From Actinomycetes bacterium (lineage in GTDB: Bacteria; Actinomycetota; Acidimicrobiia; Acidimicrobiales; Microtrichaceae): 37,001 nucleotides of DNA. The notes beneath the pieces were generated by a model. The model made no database searches. It was not told the origin of the DNA and saw only the letters and a program-made list of their open reading frames with translations. Positions 29,617-36,637 of this stretch are shown here, piece after piece (positions within the stretch are counted from its first letter, which is position 1; each line of letters starts with the position of its first letter). The position numbers were made by a program, and so were the translations under genes. The stretch covers positions 1 through 37,001 of the forward strand of contig JAEVZA010000222.1 in assembly GCA_023392475.1 (NCBI GenBank). The letters run 5' to 3'.

Positions 29617-30621
29617 CTACGCGTCGAGGGTGCGCGGGAGCCCGAACGACGCGAAGACCGACGACTCGAACCGCGTCATGACCGCGATCCCGTCGGGCAC
29701 CAGCGTGAGGACGAGCAGCCCGTTGGCGTGCAGCAGCCCGGTCACCGGGTCGAGCAGGTAGGTGGCCAGCGCCGGCTGGCCGTTGGCCCGGGTCGGCACC
29801 GACCGGTAGGTGCGGCCCTCGCGGAACGCGATCTGCGTGAAGAACCGGTGCATGGCGTCGCGGCCCTGGTACTCGCCGGGGAGCGGCGGCATGGTGAGCC
29901 AGATGTCCTCGGTGACGAGCTCCACGAGCCGGTCGACGTCGCCGCGGTCGAGGGCATCGGCCAGGCCGTCGAGCAGCTCGGCCTCCACGTCCGACGTCGG
30001 TGCGGGGCGCGGCGGCGTGCCCTCGACGCCCTGCAGCCCGGTCAGCGTCGAGCGGGCCCGCTTGAGCGCGGAGGTCACCGACTCCTCGGTGACCTCGAGC
30101 ATCGTCGCCACCTCGTTCGCCCGGTAGCCGAGGACGTCGCGCAGGACGAGCACGGCGCGCTGGCGCGGCGGCAGGTGCTGGAGCGCCGTCACGAACGCGA
30201 GCGAGATCGCCTCGCGCGACTCCACCCGGGCCTCCGGTCCGGGGGCGTCGTCGACGGGACCGCCCAGCAGGACGTCGGGGAACGGCTCGAGCCACGGCAC
30301 CTCGCCCAGGCGCGTCGGCGGCGGCGGGTCCAGGTCAGGCATCGGGCCGAGGTCGGGTCGCCGTCGGCGCGACCGCAGCGCGTTCAGGCACCGGTTCGTC
30401 GTGATCCGGTACAGCCACGTCCGCACCGAGGCGCGGCCCTCGAAGGACCGCAGCCCCTGCCACGCGGCCAGCATCGACTCCTGGAGCGCGTCCTCCGCGT
30501 CCTGCAGCGAGCCCAGCATCCGGTAGCAGTGCACGCGGAGCTCCACCTCGTGGGGCTCCACCAGCGCCCGGAACGCCGACTCGTCGCCCGATCGCGCCCG
30601 GTCCAGCACGTCCTCGCTCAC
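29617..30621 (-). CDS. ECF-type RNA polymerase sigma factor with C-terminal SnoaL-like domain (SigG/TIGR02960-like)
   Basis: 334 aa. Sigma region 2 at about 10-88 (HCYRMLGSLQDAEDALQESMLAAW, VRTWLYRITTNRCLNALRSR), a linker containing WLEPFPD that is characteristic of the SigG-like group, region 4 at about 138-195 (LPPRQRAVLVLRDVLGYRANEVATMLEVTEESVTSALKR, in outline), and a SnoaL/NTF2-like domain from 210 to the end. In such sigma factors the C-terminal domain takes the place of an anti-sigma factor. No anti-sigma gene is visible. GTG start at 30621, with GGAAGG upstream. Divergent from the YCII protein gene across a 205-bp gap with an 11-bp inverted repeat. It likely controls itself and its neighbour. 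Confidence 0.9.
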   Translation of the reverse strand: MSEDVLDRARSGDESAFRALVEPHEVELRVHCYRMLGSLQDAEDALQESMLAAWQGLRSFEGRASVRTWLYRITTNRCLNALRSRRRRPDLGPMPDLDPPPPTRLGEVPWLEPFPDVLLGGPVDDAPGPEARVESREAISLAFVTALQHLPPRQRAVLVLRDVLGYRANEVATMLEVTEESVTSALKRARSTLTGLQGVEGTPPRPAPTSDVEAELLDGLADALDRGDVDRLVELVTEDIWLTMPPLPGEYQGRDAMHRFFTQIAFREGRTYRSVPTRANGQPALATYLLDPVTGLLHANGLLVLTLVPDGIAVMTRFESSVFASFGLPRTLDA

Positions 30622-30705
30622 ATCCGCATCCTTCCACCACCTCCGACATGGGGCACTCCGTCACGGGGTCCTCCCGAGCGACGACCCGGTCGGGCCGCCC
30701 GGAGG

Positions 30706-30767
30706 TACCGACACCGGGCGACCCGCGAACTGGGCGCGCCCACTTCCCGGCGGGCGCGGTGTCGGTA
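30706..30767. promoter_or_regulatory. Widely spaced perfect inverted repeat between sigma factor and YCII genes
   Basis: TACCGACACCG (30706-30716) and CGGTGTCGGTA (30757-30767) are perfect 11-bp inverted arms whose centres are 51 bp apart, close to five helical turns. They could be two sites for one regulator or divergent ECF promoter elements. Confidence 0.5.
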
Positions 30768-30826
30768 TGGACGACCGGCCACCGCCGGCACGACGATCCC
30801 GCTCCTGGCGGGAGGAGGACACCGCC

Positions 30827-31126
30827 ATGCCCGACATCCTGTTCACCTACCGCCGGCCGCCCGGGCCGGCGACCGCCGGCACCGATGCCGACGTGACCGC
30901 CGCGTGGATGAGCTGGTTCCAGGAGCTGGGTGACCGGCTCGTGGAGCCCGGCAACCCGACCTACGAGAGCCGCACCGTGGGCGCCCCCGTCGAGGGGCCG
31001 CAGCTCGGCGGCTGGTCGGTCATCCGCGCCGACGGCCTCGACGACGCGGTCGAGCTCGCCAAGGGCTGCCCCGTGCTGACGGCCGGCGGCTCCGTCGAGG
31101 TGGGGCTCATCACGCCCGTCATGTGA
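30827..31126 (+). CDS. YCII-related (DGPF domain) protein
   Basis: 99 aa. Begins MPDILFTYRRPPG, then AWMSWFQELGDRLVEPGNPTYESRTVG and a ferredoxin-like second half GGWSVIRADGLDDAVELAKGCPVLTAGGSVEVGLI. YCII/DGPF proteins are frequent genomic neighbours of ECF sigma factors, especially the ECF42 group, and here one is divergent from a SigG-like sigma factor. The ATG at 30827 follows a strong GGAGGAGG; the upstream extension to 30767 looks non-conserved. Biochemical activity of the family is not established. Confidence 0.87.
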   Translation: MPDILFTYRRPPGPATAGTDADVTAAWMSWFQELGDRLVEPGNPTYESRTVGAPVEGPQLGGWSVIRADGLDDAVELAKGCPVLTAGGSVEVGLITPVM

Positions 31127-31178
31127 CCGCCGGTCCGCCCCGCGCCCCGCGCCCCGGGACCGGGGTGCGGGGCCGGCA

Positions 31179-31246
31179 CGGTCACGGTCGCTGCTCGGTC
31201 ACGGTCCCGGCTCGGTCGCCGTCTCTGCCCGGTCACCGTCTCTGCC
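31179..31246. repeat. Four tandem copies of a 17-bp repeat
   Basis: Units at 31179, 31196, 31213 and 31230, consensus CGGTCACCGTCTCTGCC, with the first two more divergent. The array fills half of the 148-bp gap between the convergent YCII and Ddn-like genes. Confidence 0.85.
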
Positions 31247-31274
31247 CGACGTCCGGTCCGTCCGGACCGCTGCA

Positions 31275-31712
31275 TCAGCCCCGGGGGTCGAGCACGAAGA
31301 GCGGGATCCGGCGCTCGGTCTTCGTCTGGTACTCGTCGTAGTCCGGCCACGCCTCGGTGGCGATGGCCCACCAGCGGGCCCGCTCGTCGCCCTCGGCCTC
31401 GTGCGAGTCGTACTCGCGGAGCTCCGCGCCGTCCTGCAGGGCGACGTGGCCGTCGGCGCGCAGGTTGTGGACCCACTGCGGGTGGTCCGGCGCGCCGCCC
31501 ATCGACCCGACCACCGCGTAGCTCGAGCCGTCGGTCACGCGGATCAGCGGGGTCTTGCGGAGCTTGCCGCTCCTCGCGCCCCGGGTCGTGAGGATGACGC
31601 AGCGGCCGCCCATGAACTCGGCCCCCTCGGCGCCGCCGGTGCGCTCGTAGTTCTCCACCTGCTCCGCGATGGGGGACCAGGGGCTCGGCTCGTACTCGCC
31701 GTCGAGGGGCAT
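31275..31712 (-). CDS. Deazaflavin (F420)-dependent nitroreductase family protein (Ddn-like)
   Basis: 145-aa split-barrel protein of the Ddn/Rv3547 family. Seen: AEFMGGRCVILTTRGARSGKLRKTPLIRV in outline (about 33-61), with the RSGK-RxTPL signature for the F420 phosphate tail, then YAVVGSMGGAPDHPQWVHNLRA, and C-terminal YDEYQTKTERRIPLFVL. Mycobacterial relatives are F420H2-dependent quinone reductases. This implies that the organism makes coenzyme F420. The ATG at 31712 has GGAG six bases upstream; the longer frame upstream runs antisense through the gap. It follows gpgS on the same strand after 89 bp. Substrate unknown. Confidence 0.9.
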   Translation of the reverse strand: MPLDGEYEPSPWSPIAEQVENYERTGGAEGAEFMGGRCVILTTRGARSGKLRKTPLIRVTDGSSYAVVGSMGGAPDHPQWVHNLRADGHVALQDGAELREYDSHEAEGDERARWWAIATEAWPDYDEYQTKTERRIPLFVLDPRG

Positions 31713-31801
31713 GTCGGACTCCGGTGCTCGAGGAGGGGGGAGGGAGGGATGGGCTCGCTCGCGGGGCGCTGGGCCCCGGGCAGGCGCCGACGGTACCGGC
31801 C

Positions 31802-32710
31802 TCAGGCGCTCGCCGACGTGGCGCCCTCGACCTCGCGCATCGGCGGGCGCACCGACACGTCGACCTGCGCCGGCGGGCGGCCGGGTCGCAGCAGCTCGGC
31901 GACGGCGGGGACGAGCCCGGGGTCCGCGTAGCGGAGGATCGTCTGGGCGACGGCCAGGGCCTGCGGGCCGAGCTCGTCGAGGGTGCGGTTGCGGTGCCAG
32001 CGCACCTCGAGGTCGACCTGCGCGAGGCCGGCCGTGCCCCGCAGCCGCAGGTAGTCGATCAGCAGCCCGATCTCGACGCCGTAGCCCTGGACGAACGGCA
32101 GCTGCTCCAGCACGGACCGCACGCCGCCGTACTCGCCCGACAGCGGCTGGTGGAGGTCGGCGAGCTGCGGGAACAGCAGCGACAGCAGCGGCCGGGCGAC
32201 GAGCTCGGTGACCCGCCCGCCGCCGGTGCCGTTCGACTCCGGCCGCCGGTAGTGCCCCTTCACGAGCTCGACGCCGGGCTCGCACAGGAGCGGGCCGAGC
32301 ACCCCGGTCACGAACCGGTGGTCGAAGTGCTGGATGTCCGCGTCGCACCAGACGACGACGTCGCCGCTCGACACGTGCAGCGACTTCCACAGCACCTCGC
32401 CCTTGCCGTGGCCGGCGCCGTACTCCGGGAGCACGTCGCCGGCGTGCACGACGGTCGCGCCGGCGGCCGCGGCGACGGCGCCCGTGGCGTCCTCGGAGTG
32501 GTCGTCGATGACGATCAGCTCGTCGGCCAGCCCGGCGTCGACGACGCGCCCGCGCAGCACCTCGACGATCGCGCCGACCGTCGGCTCCTCGTTCCGTGCG
32601 GGGATGCAGATCGAGACCGTCCGGTCGCCCTTGCCGCGACGGAGCTCGTCGAGGGTCCAGTCGCCGCTGCGGAACGATCGGATGGCCGGGTCGTCGGCAC
32701 CGGCGACCAT
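31802..32710 (-). CDS. gpgS: Glucosyl-3-phosphoglycerate synthase (GT81)
   Basis: 302-aa retaining GT-A glycosyltransferase that moves glucose from UDP-glucose to 3-phosphoglycerate, the first step of glucosylglycerate and, in mycobacteria, methylglucose lipopolysaccharide synthesis. Seen: SICIPARNEE (33-42), VIDDHSEDAT (67-76), GKGEVLWKSL, metal-binding D123-A-D125 (WCDADIQ), KGHYRRP, PLSGEYGG (189-196) and FVQGYGVEIGLLID (206-219), all hallmark GpgS segments. The ATG at 32710 follows GAGGAGGAC; a -10 (TAGAGT) lies about 80 bp upstream. The phosphatase GpgP is not in the window. The enzyme acts in the cytoplasm and may support osmotic or nitrogen-stress tolerance. Confidence 0.95.
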   Translation of the reverse strand: MVAGADDPAIRSFRSGDWTLDELRRGKGDRTVSICIPARNEEPTVGAIVEVLRGRVVDAGLADELIVIDDHSEDATGAVAAAAGATVVHAGDVLPEYGAGHGKGEVLWKSLHVSSGDVVVWCDADIQHFDHRFVTGVLGPLLCEPGVELVKGHYRRPESNGTGGGRVTELVARPLLSLLFPQLADLHQPLSGEYGGVRSVLEQLPFVQGYGVEIGLLIDYLRLRGTAGLAQVDLEVRWHRNRTLDELGPQALAVAQTILRYADPGLVPAVAELLRPGRPPAQVDVSVRPPMREVEGATSASA

Positions 32711-32763
32711 GCGTGTCCTCCTCGTCCGCAGGCGCCGCGCGGCTGCCCGCCGCACGGCCGGGT

Positions 32764-32794
32764 CCCACCGGTGGGTCCCGGAGCGCGGACTCTA
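32764..32794 (-). promoter_or_regulatory. gpgS promoter and leader palindrome
   Basis: TAGAGT on the minus strand (32794-32789) is a -10 candidate. CCCACCGGTGGG (32764-32775), a perfect 12-bp palindrome, would lie in the leader about 15 bp downstream and could be an operator or an RNA stem. Confidence 0.4.
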
Positions 32795-32851
32795 CCGGCA
32801 GGGCGCCGCGACCCAGTCGTCAGGGTCGGGGCGGTCGCCGTCCCCCGGGGC

Positions 32852-33103
32852 TCACGCCCCGTCCTCGGGGATGGCGTCCCACCACTGGCACCACCACGTG
32901 GCGCCGACGAGGATGCGCAGCTTCTGGTGCCAGCAGTAGGAGATGTCGGAGGTCGGCTCCAGGTAGTACAGGCAGTTGTCGCACTGCTCCGACCCGGACG
33001 GGTGGCCCTTCAGGACGGCGTTCGACGAGAGGATGCGCAGCTCCATGCTGAGCTTCTCGTCGACCTCCTTGGGCTCCGGTGGTGGGATGACGTAGTCGGA
33101 CAC
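32852..33103 (-). CDS. Small Cys/Trp-rich protein resembling a high-potential iron-sulfur protein
   Basis: 83 aa, no signal peptide or membrane segment. The second half has four cysteines, C41, C44, C57 and C72, spaced C-x2-C-x12-C-x14-C, close to the HiPIP pattern (C-x2-C-x14-C-x13-C in Allochromatium). The end, LVGATWWCQWW, nearly fits the HiPIP signature [LIVM]-x3-G-[YW]-C-x2-[FYW], with W in place of the G. The Trp/Tyr richness fits a buried 4Fe-4S cluster. HiPIP-like folds also occur in small subunits of some glycyl-radical enzymes. The N-terminus (VIPPPEPKEVDEKLSMELRIL) is different from HiPIPs. GTG start with AAGGGG upstream. Lies between gluconokinase and gpgS on the same strand. I do not recognise a named family; the cluster is an inference. 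Confidence 0.8.
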   Translation of the reverse strand: MSDYVIPPPEPKEVDEKLSMELRILSSNAVLKGHPSGSEQCDNCLYYLEPTSDISYCWHQKLRILVGATWWCQWWDAIPEDGA

Positions 33104-33141
33104 GACGAGCCCCTTACCCGTGGCAGCCGCCGGCGAGTCGA

Positions 33142-33197
33142 CGTGGCCGGGTCGGCGCGGCCGGATCGGCGTGGCCGGGTCGGCGTGGCGGGGTCGG
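33142..33197. repeat. Four tandem copies of a 14-bp repeat
   Basis: Units at 33142, 33156, 33170 and 33184, consensus CGTGGCCGGGTCGG, with a partial fifth at 33198. The array fills the gap between the gluconokinase stop (33204) and the HiPIP-like gene. Confidence 0.85.
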
Positions 33198-33203
33198 CGC
33201 GGC

Positions 33204-33692
33204 TCAGCCGCCGGACCCGTCGAGCCAGGCCAGGGCGCGGTCGACCAGCTCCTCGGGCGGCGCGGCCACGTCCAGGTGGAGCGCGCCGGCCGGGGGCTCG
33301 AGCGTGGCGAGCTGCGACGGGAGCAGCTCGGGCCCGACGGGGTGGCCGTGGCGGGCGGTGAGCCGGGCGGCGAGCAGCTCGGGCGAGCCGTCGAGCCAGA
33401 TGAGGCGGACGTCGTCGAGCCGATCGGTCAGGCGCCGCCGCGACCGCTCGGTCAGCGCGGAGCAGGCGCAGACGGCCCCCGCGCCGTCGACCGCCACGAG
33501 GCGCTCGTGGACCCGGTCGAGCCACGGGTCGCGGTCCTCCTCGGTCAGCGGGTGGCCGGCGGCCATCCGGGCGATCGCGTCGGGGGAGTGCAGGTCGTCG
33601 GCCTCGACGAAGGGGACGCCGAGGCGCCCGGCCAGCATCGACCCGACCGTCGACTTCCCGCTCCCGGCCACGCCCATGACCACGACGATCAC
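33204..33692 (-). CDS. Gluconokinase (GntK type)
   Basis: 162-aa P-loop kinase that phosphorylates D-gluconate to 6-phosphogluconate, feeding the pentose phosphate pathway. Seen: Walker A GVAGSGKST (7-15), FVEADDLH (28-35), GHPLTEEDRDPWL (46-58), SALTERSRR, and ARHGHPVGPELLPSQLATLE (113-132), all GntK hallmarks. The GTG at 33692 gives the usual short N-terminal strand (VIVVVMG); an ATG at 33677 would remove it. No Shine-Dalgarno is apparent; the gene lies 28 bp after the DinB gene on the same strand and is probably read as part of that operon. Length is typical (about 165). Confidence 0.92.
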   Translation of the reverse strand: MIVVVMGVAGSGKSTVGSMLAGRLGVPFVEADDLHSPDAIARMAAGHPLTEEDRDPWLDRVHERLVAVDGAGAVCACSALTERSRRRLTDRLDDVRLIWLDGSPELLAARLTARHGHPVGPELLPSQLATLEPPAGALHLDVAAPPEELVDRALAWLDGSGG

Positions 33693-33720
33693 GGTGGCGG
33701 GCCCGCCGTCGGCAGCCGCG

Positions 33721-34233
33721 TCACCGACCGAGGAGCCCCCGCACGTACGCCGCCTGCCCGATGTGCTGCAGGCAGTCCGACACCACGCTGACCCAGCGCA
33801 CGGACGCGGTGACCGGCGGGTCCCACGCGTCGTCGACGACGCGATCGAGCTCTGAGGGGTCCAGCTCACCGAGGGCCACGAGCGACCGGTCGGCCACGGC
33901 GTCGTGGTACGCGACGAGCGCCGCCGGATCGGCGATGCGCACGGCGGCCACCTGCTCGGCGGTGTGGCCCCAGCCGGAGTCGTTCGGATCCTCGGGGAGC
34001 CCGAGCGACCGGGCGAAGCCGGCGGAGAGGTAGAGCTGCTGCTCGTCGAGCATCTCCGACACGTGGCCGTCCTGCACGCGCGTCAGGTGCCAGACCAGCC
34101 AGCCGATGGTGTTGGCGCCGGGCGCCGGGGCGGCGGCGAGCTCGTCGGTCGACAGCCCGTCGACCACGGAGCCCACGAGCTCGCGGACGCGCCCGATCGC
34201 GTCCTCGATGGGGGTCGTGGCGGTGACGCTCAC
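33721..34233 (-). CDS. DinB superfamily protein (DUF664-like)
   Basis: 170-aa four-helix-bundle protein of the DinB/YfiT group, metal-dependent enzymes often linked to bacillithiol or mycothiol-type thiol transfer. Seen: TIGWLVWHLTRVQDGHVSEML (42-62) with H49 as likely first metal ligand, and the C-terminal DCLQHIGQAAYVRGLLGR with H157. The GTG at 34233 overlaps the stop of the upstream alpha/beta hydrolase (GTGA), giving translational coupling. Gluconokinase follows. Reaction unknown. Confidence 0.87.
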   Translation of the reverse strand: MSVTATTPIEDAIGRVRELVGSVVDGLSTDELAAAPAPGANTIGWLVWHLTRVQDGHVSEMLDEQQLYLSAGFARSLGLPEDPNDSGWGHTAEQVAAVRIADPAALVAYHDAVADRSLVALGELDPSELDRVVDDAWDPPVTASVRWVSVVSDCLQHIGQAAYVRGLLGR

Positions 34234-35072
34234 ACGAACCGCCGCACGAACTCGAGCGCCCGGTCGCACACGGCCCGCCAGCCGTGGTCGATGACGAGCG
34301 AGTGGCCGACGCCCGGGACCTGCTCGATCTCCGTCACCCCCGGGTTGCGCTGCTGCCGCTTGTACGACGCCTTGGCGACTGCCCAGGGGACGGTGTGGTC
34401 GAGCTCGCCGTCGAGGATCAGCAGCGGACCACGCGCCTCGGTCTTCGTGCGGACCTTCACCTCGGTCCACGGGTTCAGGTTGGCGGAGGCGGCCTGGAAC
34501 AGCGGCACGCCCGAGCCCGGCACCGCGTAGGTCGCGTAGAGCTCGTGTGCCTCCGACTCGCTCACCGCGTTGGCGAAGGCGTAGCGGAACTGCTCGTACG
34601 TGAGCGGTACCGCCCGGTTGCGGTTGGCCGGGTTGCCCAGCACCGGCGACGCCGACTTCAGCGACGAGATCGGCAGCGGGAGCACCCCGCGGAACGGCGC
34701 GGGGTCGATGGCCACCGACGCGGCCGAGTACCCGCGGCCGGCCAGGATCTGGGTGAGCAGCCCGCCGAACGAGTGGCCGACGATCGCCGGCTTCCGCTCG
34801 AGCTGGTCCAGCGCGGCGCCGTAGTGGTCCGCGATGTCGCCCACGGACTTGTGCGCGAACACCTCGGGGTGCTGGTTCGCCTCCTCGACCGAGTTCGGGT
34901 CGTCGGGCCACCCGGGGGCGAGGGTGACGTACCCCGCGTCCTGGAAGACGGTGCGCCACCGGTCCCAGCTGCTGGGCAGGAGCCAGAGGCCGTGGACGAA
35001 CACGACGGGTTGGCGCCCGCTCGCGTTGGCCTCCTCGATCTCCTGGCGCTCGGTGTCGGTCAGGTCGGTCAC
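34230..35072 (-). CDS. Alpha/beta hydrolase
   Basis: 280-aa serine hydrolase. Seen: VVFVHGLWLLPSSWD (23-37) oxyanion region, nucleophile elbow GHSFGGL (about 99-105), acid D in LLILDGELDHTVP and catalytic His in GVGHSLVIDHG, in classical order. No signal peptide, so cytoplasmic. The GTG at 35072 follows TGGAGG. It is coupled to the DinB gene by a 4-bp overlap. A G-rich gap of about 95 bp separates it from the SnoaL gene upstream. Likely an esterase, lipase or perhydrolase; the substrate cannot be told. Confidence 0.88.
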   Translation of the reverse strand: MTDLTDTERQEIEEANASGRQPVVFVHGLWLLPSSWDRWRTVFQDAGYVTLAPGWPDDPNSVEEANQHPEVFAHKSVGDIADHYGAALDQLERKPAIVGHSFGGLLTQILAGRGYSAASVAIDPAPFRGVLPLPISSLKSASPVLGNPANRNRAVPLTYEQFRYAFANAVSESEAHELYATYAVPGSGVPLFQAASANLNPWTEVKVRTKTEARGPLLILDGELDHTVPWAVAKASYKRQQRNPGVTEIEQVPGVGHSLVIDHGWRAVCDRALEFVRRFV

Positions 35073-35084
35073 GCTGGGCCTCCA

Positions 35085-35155
35085 GGGTCCGGGGGGTGGT
35101 CGGGAGATCTGCAGGGTCGGGGGTCTGCTGGGTCGGGGGGGCTTCGGGGTGGGGG
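35085..35155 (+). repeat. G-run-rich intergenic segment with a 16-bp tandem repeat
   Basis: More than eight runs of three or more G on the plus strand. TCTGCAGGGTCGGGGG (35108-35123) is repeated with one change at 35124-35139. The segment could form G-quadruplexes on the strand opposite to the mRNA of the flanking minus-strand genes. Confidence 0.6.
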
Positions 35156-35168
35156 CCTGCGGCCGGGG

Positions 35169-35645
35169 TCAGGTCGGCGCGGGACCGTCGGGGTGGTCGG
35201 GGTGGTTCGCCGCCCACGCAGCCGACCAGCCCTTGACGACCGGGGCGAAGTGGGCGGGGTTGTACACGTCCTCCTCGGAGGCGAACAGGCCGTCACCCGC
35301 GTACACGAGGCGGGTCCAGTTGGCGCCCTCGTAGACGACGCCGTCGCCCGGGTCGACGAACCGGTTCTCCACCTGGCCGACGATCCAGCCCTGCTCCTCG
35401 TCGATCGTGTACCAGTCCCACGGGAACAGCTGCATGTGGGTGAACGGCCACACCGTCATGGTCTCCGTGATCCACGCGAGCACCGCCTCGCGCCCGTGGA
35501 ACTCGCCGTAGAGGTGCTCGATGTAGTGCAGGTCGGGCGTGAAGCACTCGACCCACGGCCGCCAGTCGCCGGTGCGGCCCGCCTCGTTGGCGCAGTCCTG
35601 GTAGCGGTCGAACGCGGCCTGGATCTCGTCACGGGTGTACGGCAC
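35169..35645 (-). CDS. SnoaL/NTF2-like domain protein
   Basis: 158-aa cone-shaped alpha+beta barrel protein. Seen: a first helix TRDEIQAAFDRYQDCANEAGRTGDWRPWVECFTPDLHYIEHLYGEFHGREAVLAWI in outline, typical of SnoaL_4-like polyketide cyclase or dehydratase relatives, then VWPFTHMQLFPWDWYTID and a terminal strand DVYNPAHFAPV. Members act as small-molecule isomerases, dehydratases or ring-hydroxylating-oxygenase-like binding proteins; an Asp/His pair (D38-H40) could be catalytic. The GTG at 35645 follows GAGGAG. Lies between the zinc-ribbon gene and the alpha/beta hydrolase on the same strand. Function unknown. Confidence 0.85.
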   Translation of the reverse strand: MPYTRDEIQAAFDRYQDCANEAGRTGDWRPWVECFTPDLHYIEHLYGEFHGREAVLAWITETMTVWPFTHMQLFPWDWYTIDEEQGWIVGQVENRFVDPGDGVVYEGANWTRLVYAGDGLFASEEDVYNPAHFAPVVKGWSAAWAANHPDHPDGPAPT

Positions 35646-35685
35646 GGCGGGCTCCTCGGAGTCGGTTCGTCGCGGGCGCCGGGGA

Positions 35686-35988
35686 TCAGGTCCCCCGGCG
35701 GGACAGGTGGGCGACGACGTCGGCGTCGGCGCCGCTCATGCTCGGACCGTACGCCACGACGTACAGGCCCTTCATCCCGCACTGCGCGCACGTGAGCGCG
35801 AACACCGCGGCCTCGTCGTCGGGATCGCTCGCCCCCTCGAAGCGCACCACCCGGTCGATCTGCACGTCGGCCGGCGACATGCGGTGCCCGCAGCTGCACA
35901 CGAGCTCGCCGTCGTCGGCCGAGAACTCAGCGGTCCACCCCTGGGCGGTGAGGTCGTCGACCGTGGCGGACAGCGAGAGCTCGGGCAT
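35686..35988 (-). CDS. Small conserved protein with a putative zinc ribbon
   Basis: 100 aa. Two Cys knuckles frame the middle: C31-S-C33-G-H35 and C67-A-Q-C70-G, consistent with a zinc ribbon, separated by RVVRFEGASDPDDEAAVFAL. The ends (MPELSLSATVDDL and YGPSMSGADADVVAHL) look conserved-protein-like. I recognise the layout from unnamed actinobacterial proteins, sometimes misnamed as phosphoribosylpyrophosphate synthetase, but no function is known. The ATG at 35988 has no clear Shine-Dalgarno; TCAAGT lies 6 nt upstream. The SnoaL gene follows after 40 bp. Confidence 0.8.
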   Translation of the reverse strand: MPELSLSATVDDLTAQGWTAEFSADDGELVCSCGHRMSPADVQIDRVVRFEGASDPDDEAAVFALTCAQCGMKGLYVVAYGPSMSGADADVVAHLSRRGT

Positions 35989-36051
35989 GTGCGCACTTGA
36001 GCCGACCGGGGCGCGGGCGTCAAGGGTCGCCCGTGCCCGGTCGGCGCGTGC

Positions 36052-36636
36052 TCAGCCGGTCGCGGCGTGGACGCGGTCGAGCGCCGCCGCCCGGCGCCGC
36101 GCGAGGCGGGCGCGTGCACCGGGCACGACCGACTGCCCGATGCGGAGCAGCAGCAGCGCGAGCACCGCGGCCACGACCGCCACGACCACCGCTGCGACCG
36201 CGGGGATCCCGAGGTCGGTGCCGGCCGTGACCGCGTGCATCGTGGCGGCCCAGAAGCCCACGAAGCTCGCGAGGTGCACGGTGCGCCACGCCTTCGTCGG
36301 CAGCCACCGCCGCAGCAGCGACGTCGCCTCGACGGCGACGAGCAGGTAGAGCGCGCCGACGCCCCACGCCACGGCGCCGGGGCGCCAGGAGGAGGCGAAC
36401 GGGACCAGGACGTCGCGGACGCCGAACGACAGGTACGAGTCGGCCAGCAGGCTGGTGAGGTGCAGCCCGACGGCGATCACGGCGATGCCGCCCAGCCAGG
36501 CGTGCAGCCCACGCGCCCGCCGCACCGCCAGCAGGCCGGTCGACATGGCCAGCCCGACGAGCACGCTGCCGGACGCGGCCGCCCAGGCGGCGAGACCCGA
36601 GCCGCGGATCACGTACCACCAGACCTCCGTCGACAC
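36052..36636 (-). CDS. Ferric reductase-like transmembrane heme protein
   Basis: 194-aa membrane protein with about six hydrophobic segments (GLAAWAAASGSVLVGLAM, GGIAVIAVGLHLTSLLA, AVAWGVGALYLLVAVEATSLL, VHLASFVGFWAATMHAV, and a long terminal VVVAVVAAVLALLLL). H45 and H59 in one helix and H121 and H134 in another are placed to bind two b-type hemes, as in the FRD/MsrQ domain. The C-terminus is basic and cytoplasmic, without a flavin domain. GTG start at 36636, one base after the stop of the Ser/Thr-rich gene, so the two are cotranscribed. It would move electrons across the membrane to an extracytoplasmic acceptor. Confidence 0.87.
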   Translation of the reverse strand: MSTEVWWYVIRGSGLAAWAAASGSVLVGLAMSTGLLAVRRARGLHAWLGGIAVIAVGLHLTSLLADSYLSFGVRDVLVPFASSWRPGAVAWGVGALYLLVAVEATSLLRRWLPTKAWRTVHLASFVGFWAATMHAVTAGTDLGIPAVAAVVVAVVAAVLALLLLRIGQSVVPGARARLARRRAAALDRVHAATG

Positions 36637-36637
36637 G

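Noticed and set aside
33142..33197. Possible CRISPR array
   Set aside because: The 14-bp units are directly adjacent without unique spacers; the same holds for the other arrays, and no cas genes are present.
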